A stretch of DNA of 64,000 nt from Hemerocallis citrina. Its lineage: Eukaryota; Streptophyta; Magnoliopsida; Asparagales; Asphodelaceae. Made by a program: the position numbers and the translations under genes. Every line of letters begins with the position of its first letter. The first letter of the stretch is position 1. The stretch spans positions 8,464,095-8,528,094 of the forward strand of contig CM030360.1 in assembly GCA_017893485.1 (NCBI GenBank). Direction: 5' to 3'. The notes under the pieces were generated by a model. It had not been told where the DNA came from. It did not search any database and was given only the letters and a program-made list of their open reading frames with translations. Positions 22,087-31,289 of the stretch are shown one piece after another.

Positions 22087-22525
22087 AGGGTATGAATGAA
22101 GAATTCTTTTCCTTCTTCGCTCCGGCTAGTAGTGCAGCGAATGATGGCGGAGGCAAGGTTCGCCGATCCGCGAGGGATCGAAGTGGGGCCTTAGGAAGAG
22201 TCACTAGTCTGGATTCGGGTTGAGCCTACCGAGGTGTTGGGGACGACACCGGAGTGAGGACTCAGGTGCCGATCCCATTATCTGGCGTTAGGTCGGATCT
22301 GCCGAGGCGTTTGGATTTTGACAAAAAGAGATCTCTTTCGTATAAGATAGGGAGGGCCGCTAAGACGGCCCTTTACACATGAGTGCTTACACAAAAACAT
22401 ATTTACATTTAGCCAGGCCGGAACCTATGTTAGTCCCTCAAGGAGCTTCATTAGGTGCTCGGCATCGACTGGGACCTCCTCCAGCTCGATGATCCGCTTG
22501 GGAGCAGGAGTCTACGACGTCGAGC

Positions 22526-24706
22526 TCAGGTTTTGAGGACGTCGAGGGGGAACACACCTCCCCCGACGGTGGTCATATAGCACGAGCGCACCGCTTCTTG
22601 GCTGCCTCGGACGATGCCGACTCCTTGCGGGGTGGGAAATTTAAGTTTCAGATGGTAAGCCGAAGGCACCGCTTGGAGGGAGCATAGTCCGGGTCGGCCG
22701 AGTATGGCGTTGTAAGCCGTCTTGACGTTGACTACCATGAAGTCCATGGATTCGGTCCTCTTGATAGGAGCCGATCCTGCGGTAACGTCGAGGGTCACAA
22801 TCCCTTCTATCACGACAGGGACGCCGGAGAACCCATGCAAGGTGTATCCGGCCGGCTAGAGTTTGCCTCTAGGCAACTTGAGATTTTCGAAGGCTTCGAG
22901 GAAAAGAATGTTAACGGAGCTGCCATTGTCGACGAGGATTCGGCGAACTTCACAATTAGCCATGTGGAAACTAACGACGAGGGCATCGCAGTGGGGTAGG
23001 CGAACGCCTTCGAGGTCCTCTCCTGAGAAGGAGACCGGCATCGGTTGTAGCTTGGGCGAGGGGTTGTCTTGGACAGCATTCACCTCTCGGATGAAGGCTT
23101 TCCGGAAAGTATTTGATTCTCCTCCCATTGGCCCTCCGGGGACACAGTGCAAGATGAATGGCGTATCTGCGGCTCCTTCGGACTCGGGATCCCGACCCTG
23201 GATGCGGTTCGGAATGGGGTTCGGAGGCGAGAGCCTCCGGTTCTTAGTATCTCGCCGATCTCGTGGGCCTTCGCGGGTAAATTCTCGGAGGTACCCTCTT
23301 GAGATGAGTTCCTCAATTTCGTCTTTCAGGGACCGGCATTGGTCGGTTTCGTGCCCGTGATCTCTGTGGAAGCGGCAGTAGAAGCGCTGATCTCGATTCT
23401 TGTTGTTATTGGATCGGGGAGGTAGTCGGACGATGCCTTTGTCTTCGATTTCTAAGAGGATGGCGGATACGTTATGCGTCAAGGGAGTGTACCTCTCGAA
23501 GCGGGGGACCGGCGGGACCTTCTTCATGGCCCCCGCGTCCCTCGGAGCTTTCCTTGATGGTTTGACTTCTTCGGCCTTTCGCTTTCCCTTCCCGGTGGCC
23601 TCCCTGGCATCCTCGGGGTTGAGGGCCTCTTCTGCCCTAATGTATTTCTCGACCCTGTTGAGGAGGTCGGGAAAGTCGACGGGGGGTTTCTTCGCCAGCG
23701 AAGCCTTCAGCTGTCCATGACGGACGTTGTGCCGAAATGCCGCGGAGGCGACGCCAGGATCAAGGGAGGAGACCGACCTTGCCTCTGCGGTAAACCTCCG
23801 GACGAACACTCTGAGTGACTCCCCCTCTATCTGTCTCAGCCCAAGTAGAGAGGCGCTGGTTCTTTCTGCCTTCCGGCTGGTGACAAAGTGGGCGAGAAAA
23901 TTGCCCTCTAGCTGGTCGAAGGAGTAAATGGAGCCGGGGGTGAGCTTCGAGAACCATTCACGAGCCGGACCCCGAAGGGTGGCTGGGAAGGCTCGGCACA
24001 GCAGGGGATCCGAGGCGCTGTGAATCATCATGAGGGTTTTGAAACCCTCCATGTGATCAGCAGGATCTCCCTCGCCGTCGTAGGTCTCGAATTGAGGTGG
24101 TCGGAAATTCCTGGGTATTTCCGCTTGGAGGATGGGGGCGGAGAAGGGAGGACGGACAGGTCTGTACCCCTGAGCCGCTCGGTGGCCGCCGTCTCCTATG
24201 TGATCAAGGCGATCCTCCATTTCTTGGAGGCGTCTTAGGAGTACGTCATCGTCCTCTGGCTAGATTGTTGATGGGCGGGACACGCTAGCCTCGGCGTCCG
24301 ACCCGGTTTGGGAATGGAGGGTTTCTTCCCTGGGGGCCCGTCAGAGAGCCCCAAGAATTTCTCTTCGGAAGTCCTGGAACTCCTTATGAGTGACGGGGGC
24401 CCCCTCGACCCTGTTTGGTCGGTCCGAAGGTTGTCTTCCGACGCGGCTGAGCGCCGGCCTCCGTCCCTCGGGTGGCGGTTTTGGACGGTTCGGGGCCGGG
24501 TTGGAAGCGGCCCTTCCCCTGCTGCGGCTGACCTGTCGGTTGACGATTATCCCCCGTAGGTCAGGCTGGACTCGACGGGTGATGCTTTTTTGGGACCCCT
24601 GATGGGGAGCCCCGTGTTTGGAATTGCGTGGCCCAGCGTTAGCAGTTGGTGGGGGTGAGTCCCGTCGGTTGACGGAGGAAGCAGCCCCCTTGCCTTTGGA
24701 GGCCAT
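22526..24706 (-). pseudogene. Gag-protease of element B, three nonsense codons
   Basis: One continuous minus-strand frame from ATG 24706 (MASKGKGAAS) to the stop at 22526, about 726 codons. It is interrupted only by TGA 24341-24343, TAG 24260-24262 and TAG 22856-22858. Gag core: DPADHMEGFKTLMMIHSASD, FPATLRGPAREWFSKL, VRRFTAEARSVSSL, SLAKKPPVDFPDLLNRVEKY. A knuckle-like motif CRFHRDHGHETDQC (C-x2-H-x4-H-x4-C) follows. The retropepsin-like aspartic protease has ILVDNGSSVNILFLEAF as its catalytic segment, then DFMVVNVKTAYNAILGRPGL. The frame ends soon after the protease; a short second-frame remnant (KRIIELEEVPVDAEHLMKLL) lies just beyond. No reverse transcriptase follows. Confidence 0.88.
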
Positions 24707-24762
24707 GAGAGTTTGGCTGTCGAGGTCCCTTGATGGTCGGCTCGGGTCGGCTTCTGAAGTAG

Positions 24763-24785
24763 TTTTCCCACAGACGGCGCCAACC
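24763..24785 (-). promoter_or_regulatory. Primer-binding site of element B
   Basis: On the minus strand, two bases after the 5' LTR, TTGGCGCCGTCTGTGGGAA. Its first nine bases after TT (TGGCGCCGT) match the complement of a tRNA 3' end of the Asp type used by Tat/Athila elements; the remaining bases diverge. Tat relatives at 1.8 and 53.7 kb have degraded versions. Confidence 0.65.
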
Positions 24786-25580
24786 TGATGCGGTTTGTTT
24801 CTGGGAGACGTGTGGATGCACCAGGTGTGAGTTCGGACTCGATTTGTATTGAAGGAGAAAGCTGCTCGTCTGACGACCCTTGGCTGACCGGGCGGAACCT
24901 GCGAGAGGCTCGGAATGAGGTGGCTGTCTGGGCTCGGATCAGAGGGTTCGGATCCGAGGTCTTATGTACCTGCAGACGGTCCTGAAACACCGGGGTTTAT
25001 CCCGGTGGTGGACCCTCCGACGATCTAGTCAGTCTCTGTGAGAGAGTAGCAATAACTAGGTGAATTTTAGTGGCAAAAGATTGGTTACCTCAAAAGGTGG
25101 GTGAGGGTCTAGTATTTATAGAGAATTCCAACCGGGTGTGGATCCACTTGGGGGCCGGGTCTGAACCTGAAAGCCCATGGGCCTGACGTGGCAGAAGGCC
25201 CAGGGGGTTTAGGGCTGACGTGGCGGTACCAGGAGTGGTATAGGGCTGACGTGGCAAAGCCCTTGGTGGTATTTGGAGCTGACATGGCAGATCATGGGGC
25301 TCCTGTGCTCCTGGGAGAATCTGAAGGCCTAGGCTGTGCCAGGTCATCTTCATTCCGCACCAGGATGGGACGACGGCACGGAGGGCTGTCGTGGATCGGA
25401 GGCCGAGGGCCATCGATGCTCGTCGGATACGAGGAGACTAGTTCTGTAGGAGTGAACTCGAGGTTCGGCGCCGACCCGATAGGGGCTTGAAGCCGAGCCA
25501 GATTGTCGTTTTTCCCATCTTCGGAGTGAGAGCTGCACTGGGCCCTGGTTGGGCCCCCAGGCCATTTTTACCCCACCACA
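24786..25580 (-). repeat. 5' LTR of element B
   Basis: 795 bp, flanked by the PBS on the left and the target duplication CCACT (25581-25585) on the right. Minus-strand TATA box (tataaata) at 25113-25120. Confidence 0.95.
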
Positions 25581-25709
25581 CCACTATTGTCACGCCATCC
25601 CCGACAAGCGCCATCAACCATGAGTTCAAACAAAAAATTACTCTCTTTTCGTGGTCCATTGCTTATAATTTCTCATTTTTGGGCATTTTCTTGTAGATCG
25701 ATCACCCAT
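25581..25709 (-). pseudogene. Myb/SANT-like pseudogene, 5' part (split by element B)
   Basis: Minus-strand ATG at 25707-25709 (MGD...), collinear with 8551-8685 and ending at the retrotransposon junction. It has small indels relative to the 8.5-kb copy. It continues at 16090 on the far side of element B. Confidence 0.65.
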
Positions 25710-25861
25710 GATGATATTACTATATTATACATAGTAAAACACTTATTAGTATATATTTATAGTTTTTTACTTCAATTGTAATATTTACCGATTTATAACC
25801 AAATTAAATAGGAAAATTTCACAAAAGCAAATAAAGCACTTTCCTATTTATATAACAATAA

Positions 25862-26475
25862 GAGCATCCACAGTCGTCTTAGGTATAATATGCATATATG
25901 CATATTACACAATAGCATTTCGGATGTTTTCTACAGCCGTCAAAAGGTATAAAATGCATAAAATCGAAAAAATTGCACGGACGAAACATGATATTTCGTC
26001 TGTCGATTTTTATTTATTTACTTTTTTGGGAATTTTTTGAAATTTTTTAAAGCGTTTTTTTTTTAAAAAATAAAAAATTCGCGTGGGCCCCACATGAGAC
26101 AAAACATGATGTTTTGTCCCCGTGTTCGTCCCAGTGGGGATTTCCTTAATTAACCCCTTAATTAAGTTATTAATTTACTAAACTTAATTAACTAACTAAT
26201 TATTTAACTAAAATTCTAATTAAACTAATTAACTACTAATTAAGAGGTTAAGATTTGGATTTTTTTTTTTGGATGTTTCGTCCGATCATTTAAAAATTAA
26301 TTAAATAATCTGGACGAAACATGATGTATCGTCACGCTATAAAATGCATATTGCTATATCTCATGTTATATTTGGCTTTCTACATGCAAAAAATGGCAAA
26401 ATAACTAACGAGTGTGGATGCTACAGTAGGAAATTATGCATAAAATACATTTTTAGCTAACAGCTGTGGATGCTC
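25862..26475. mobile_element. Tourist-like (PIF/Harbinger) MITE
   Basis: Terminal inverted repeats GAGCATCCACAG...CTGTGGATGCTC, flanked by TAA at 25859-25861 and 26476-26478, the 3-bp target typical of this superfamily. The homologous site near 8.4 kb lacks it. Interior is non-coding, AT-rich, with repeated (g)gacgaaacatgat motifs. Confidence 0.85.
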
Positions 26476-27051
26476 TAATAATGACAAAAGCAAATAATTT
26501 TTAATAGTTGATTTTTTAGTATGATCAATACTTGTTTTGAAAAAGTGAGAGACAACATTAACTTATTTCTTGGGATGGCAATCGAGCTGGGTTGACTGGC
26601 AACCCGCCCACTCGAACCCGGCCCGCAAATAGGTGGTTCGGGTCCGGGTCGAAACCGCTGGTCGATCCGAGTCAACTCGTGTCGAAAAGTTCGTAAACCC
26701 AACCCGTTCGACCTGACCTGCGAACTCGTTGACTAGGTCAAACCCCGCCCGCAACCCGCCCGCTCGACCCGCGGGTTTGGACGTTCGACCCGCGAGTCAA
26801 GCAGTCCAAAACAGAGCCAACGACTCTGTTTTGGGCTGCTTTTTTCCACCCTATAAATACCCACTTAATTCAATCTAAAAAATTTCACACCTTACTCTCT
26901 TACTCTCTGTACTACTACTACTAAATTCAATCTCAATTCAATCAAGTTTTTTTAACAAAAAAGCAAGCAACAAAGAAGTGAAATTTTTCGATCGTATCAA
27001 ATTGTGTTGATTCAACTCTCGACTACGTCTACTTCAACTCCTCTAACAAAG

Positions 27052-27054
<3 letters not shown>

Positions 27055-27107
<53 letters not shown>
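27055..27107. repeat. (CT)n microsatellite
   Basis: About 26 CT repeats in the leader of the hAT transposase gene. The equivalent place in the 7.1-8.3 kb copy has much shorter (GA)n runs. Confidence 0.98.
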
Positions 27108-27109
<2 letters not shown>

Positions 27110-27539
27110 GTTTCAACGACTATCGAACTATGTGACGTCGTGACGACGTCTACTACATTTCTCTACTTTTATTTTCTCTCTTATTTCTATATTCGATTAT
27201 CCGTGAAGTACGGTATCAAAATTTCACACCCCTCCTATTGTCTTGATTTTTGTGGTAGTTCTAATTTTTTGTATTATATTTGTTTGTTGGTTTTTCGCTT
27301 TTCTCTCTCTCAACCCTCATATTTTTTTTAGATTTTATTTTAAAACATATACCTCATATTTTTTTTTATTGTACATACACTAGTAAAACACCAGAAATTG
27401 TTTTTTTCCACATACACTACCATGTCTAGATCACGAGGTAGCGGCCATAGCCAAGGTGGATAAGATTCCATCGGTACTTCACGTTGGCCTCTAATAGTCC
27501 CAGATGTAGAGCCCAAATTTATATTGAATCCTATTGTTG

Positions 27540-29520
27540 GATCTCACGATGTCCTTCCATACAACATAGAAGAAGAAATGCATAATGTTGACACACAAAT
27601 ACAACAAACTGAACCCACTAGTTGTATAAAAACTAGAAAAAATAAGTGATTGACACAGATTTTATGACTATATCCCCGATGAGAATAATCCGGGTGTAGA
27701 ACATAAGATTTGTAAACATTGTGACAAGAGTTACAAATGGAAGAAGGGTGAACATATACAATTAAACGATACATTTTAAATGTACACAAAGAATTAGTAC
27801 AAGACCAACAAGGCCAACAAAAAATCAACCCTAGGACCGGACAAATAGATAGCCAACCCTATCATCCCGAACTTATTCGTCGGGAAATGGCCCGACTAGT
27901 TATTAAGGATGAGATACATTTTTCCTATTCCGATAGTAGGAATGTAAAGTATTTCAACCAAAATGCACTAAATGCACATTTTATAAGAATTCCTAGAAAC
28001 ACACTAAAGTCTGATTGTTTTGAACTTTACAACGAAATGAGGGATGCTTTAATTTCACTCTTGTATTCTTTAACTTGTAGAGTATCATTAACTTCCGATT
28101 GTTGGAAAGGTTGTAACGATATTTCGATGAGAAGCTTAACTTGTCATTTGATAGATAGTGATTGGATGATTCAAAAGAGAATCATCTCACTTCCGGCTTT
28201 GCCGTATCTCCATATTGGACTAGTTATTGCAACACGTATTTTAGAATTTTGTGATTTATATCATATTCGTGATAAAAAAATTTACTATTGGTTTTGATAA
28301 TGCATCTAAAAATAATGCTTCAATTAGTACATTAGAAACACAATTAGCTCCTCCATGTAATAAAATTTTTTATGTTAGATGTGCGTGTCTTATTTTAAAT
28401 TTATTTGTACAAGATGCATTGAAAGTAGCTGATTCATAGATAATTGCAATTAGAAATTGTGTTCTGGGTGATCCTATGCTTCAAGAATTTATAGGATGGT
28501 GTAAAGCTAGGGGAATACAATTTAGAAAATTTCCTAAAGATGTTAAATACCAATGGAACTCTACTTTCGATTTACTAAATGTTGTTACTGAATACAAAGA
28601 TATTATAAACGATTTTTGTTTTGCAAAAAACATTGAAAATTTTCAAATGACTCCCCAATCATGGTATTTTGCCGAATCTTTATTACGATTTTTGGAACCT
28701 TTTAAAACCGCAACTGTGAAGTTTTCTTCATCTTATGATTCTACTTCTACTAATATTTTTATTTCAGTCATTACTATAATGCAAACTTTTCAAGAAATAA
28801 TTTTGGACAAATACATTGCCCATATTGTTGATCTCGCTTATAAATTTTTTTGAAGTATTTTAATCATCCTCCTATATTGTATTGTATTGCTACTGTTATG
28901 GATTCTCATATCAAATTAGCGGGTATGAAAAGTTTTATTGAAATATTTTGTGTTTTACTTGGAGATGATTCTGAATATGATTGTAATAAATTTTTAGCTA
29001 GCTTTGAATCGATATTGAATAACTTGTATGATTATTATGATAGAACTTTGCATCTACTTGTACAACTAGTATAGTTACTTCTTCTTCTTCTACTTCTAGA
29101 GGTAAAGGTAAGAGTATATTAGAAGATATCACTGCTAATTTACTCGCTCGTATTCAATCAAAAAAACCTAGGACTAATGCACCTAATGAATTAAATTGGT
29201 ATAATCAACAAAATAGTAAGAGTTCTAGTACTAAGATTGAAGTGCTACAGTGGTGGAAAGAATATGAAAATCTTTTTCCTATTATTTCACATATGGTTAG
29301 AGATCTACTAACTCCTCCTGTCTCCACAGTTGCTTCAGAAAATGTTTTTTTTACAAGTGGCAGAGTTCTAACAGATTACAAGAATCGCTTGAAGTCGGAT
29401 TCATTAGAAATGTTCGTGTGCAATGAAGAATGGATGAAGGCTGGAGACAGGACTCAAGGAAAATTGACATCTACATCAACAAGTGGAAGCAACACGCCTG
29501 AAGTCCAACAACAAGATTAG
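27540..29520 (+). pseudogene. hAT transposase (BED finger, RNase H-like core, dimerisation domain)
   Basis: Cut-and-paste transposase of the plant BED-type hAT group. In order: a broken BED finger near 27660-27800 (CKHCDKSYKWKKG, then a frameshift, with one His ligand now Tyr). The core follows (KSDCFELYNEMRDALISLLY, SLTSDCWKGC, DNASKNNASI, VRCACLILNLFVQDALK, FRKFPKDVKYQWNSTFDLLN). The C-terminal hAT dimerisation motif is PPVSTVASENVFFTSGRVL with DYKNRLKSDSLEMFVCNEEW, ending at 29520. Stops and shifts occur near 28295, 28437, 28853 and 29072, so no active protein can be made. The A-run at 28273-28280 is one shift site. Confidence 0.9.
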
Positions 29521-30063
29521 GGAATTTAGCGCGATGAGATCCTAGGTTTAGGTTAACTAGATGTGCACGACACTAGTCCAATCCCCTCTCTTCAATCTAA
29601 CTCTAGGCTATCTCGAACTCTACATTCTGATTATCCGCTCAAACATGTAAATGTAAAATTGTAAATCAATAAATATTGTATGTTCTTTATGAATTTCTAT
29701 TGCTTGTATTTGTATGTAAAAACTTGTAAAAAAAATTCATAGTAGTTGAAATGAATAATATATGCATTTTTTAACTCTTATACAGTTATTATACTTGTTG
29801 TAAATTTTATTTTATTTTACGTGAAGTTGTAAAAAGAAAAAAAATTAAATTAAATTTTAAAAAAATGATCGGGCCAACCCGCAACCCGGTCCGACCCGAA
29901 TGGGTTCGCGGGTCAACCGGGTCGAAATTTTGGATTTCGAACCCGGCCCGATTAAGCCCGCAACCTGACCCGACCTGACCCGAACCCGCCCTAACTTGGC
30001 TGCAACCAGCACGGGTCCGTTTCGACCCGGCCCGACGACCCGAATGCCACCCCCACTTATTTC

Positions 30064-30518
30064 TTATGATACATTGTTTATATATATATATGACTTTAAC
30101 ATTATTATTCATTCTCAGAAAGGAGTTTTACAACTTTGAAGTATATAGGAAGAGATTGATGCTTTCGAAGGAAATTCTCATGTTGAATTCAGATAGATAT
30201 CGTGATGCTATTCATGATTATATACAAAAGTTGCATCCAAAACTACGGTAACAACAATTTGTCGAACATCTACCATCAATTCAATTTGCAAATAAACCAT
30301 AACAAGACCCCAAGACAATTTTCCCTCAAAAGAATAATAAGACGAAATCACACCAAATCAATTTTGAAAAGTACCCATTATTTATAGCAAAATCAGAAAC
30401 CCTAGCATAATTAGATACCCTACTTTGAGGGAGAAAAGAGAGAGTTACCTAGTTGGCGACGGCTATTTTAGGAGGTGGCAGTTTGAGGAGAAAGAAGATG
30501 TGGGTTGGAGGTGCGGTG
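30064..30518. other. Intergenic, nothing recognised
   Basis: AT-rich sequence between the hAT element and the next small element. Short open frames at 30066-30387 have no recognised domain. Confidence 0.4.
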
Positions 30519-31009
30519 TAGCATTGGTATAAATACCCGAAACCCATACCCGACCCCGACACGACATTGGACCAGAACTGACCCGGCCTATCCGGGTCCT
30601 AAAATGGGACCCGTTGTACTTTCGAGTCCGGGTCCGGGTCCGCTCAAAAGAGACCCGAACCGGACCCGGCCCTAGACCCGTTAAAAAAAACCCAAAAAAC
30701 CAACATTAAAAAAAAATATTATATCCTCGTCCCTCCCCTCATTCCTCCTCAATTCGAAATCTTCCTATTCCAAACTCAAAACTCATGCATTTTTCTTCTC
30801 TCATCTAATCTAAATCATCCACTCGCCGCCTCCGCTCACCGCTCACACTCCCGTTCCTATCCGAACGGGTAGGAATATTTTAATCTGACCTAGACCCGGA
30901 ACCGGACCCGGTCCTCACGGGTCCGGGTTCGGGTCCAATTTTTCGACCCGTAGGGGACCGGGCCCAGGTAGTAAAGGACCCGACCCGACCCGACCCGATA
31001 CCAATGCTA
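30519..31009. mobile_element. Non-autonomous hAT-like element, 491 bp
   Basis: Ends TAGCATTGGTAT...ATACCAATGCTA (12-bp inverted repeats) with strong subterminal clusters of gacccg/cgggtc, as in the larger hAT element. Flanking 8-mers (gtgcggtg / gtgatttg) match only partly, so the target duplication is weak. No coding sequence. Confidence 0.65.
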
Positions 31010-31289
31010 GTGATTTGATGAGGAAGAAGACGTAGGTTGAAGACACGAAAGAGAAGAGAAGAAGAAAAGATGCGGGTTGGAAGAATGGAAGAGAAGAGAA
31101 GGAAACAAAAAACGTGAAAATCTCAAAGTTAGAGACGTGATTTCTCATGGGCTTTGGTATTTATATATGACCCCCTTAAAATCATCCTAAATTAGCCATC
31201 CAATTAAATTCTTTGAAAATCATTAAGTTATTAAATATCATCAGATTTTGCCAGGTAATTTAAAATCTTGAATGAATACATCAAAATTT

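Larger units (their letters stand above)
16091..25580 (-). mobile_element. Element B: complete non-autonomous Tat-type LTR retrotransposon
   Basis: Two 795-bp LTRs (16091-16885 and 24786-25580) differ at 8 positions, all transitions (about 1.0%). A 5-bp duplication CCACT lies at 16086-16090 and 25581-25585. The LTR starts TGTGGTGGGG and ends ACCGCATCA on the minus strand. Order on the minus strand is: 5' LTR, PBS, gag-protease, then no reverse transcriptase, RNase H or integrase, then a plus-strand spliced gene, a tandem array, polypurine tract and 3' LTR. It must have been mobilised by enzymes from another element. It inserted into a Myb/SANT-like pseudogene copy; the empty-site version can be read at 8.66-8.70 kb. 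Confidence 0.92.
26570..30055 (+). mobile_element. hAT transposon, full length, decayed
   Basis: 8-bp target duplication CTTATTTC at 26562-26569 and 30056-30063. Ends are TTGGGATGGCAAT and ATGCCACCCCCA (imperfect inverted repeats), with dense gacccg/cgggtc motifs subterminally on both sides. It encodes a hAT transposase pseudogene. The 5' 1.2 kb and the flanking target are duplicated in inverted orientation at 7.1-8.3 kb. Confidence 0.9.
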
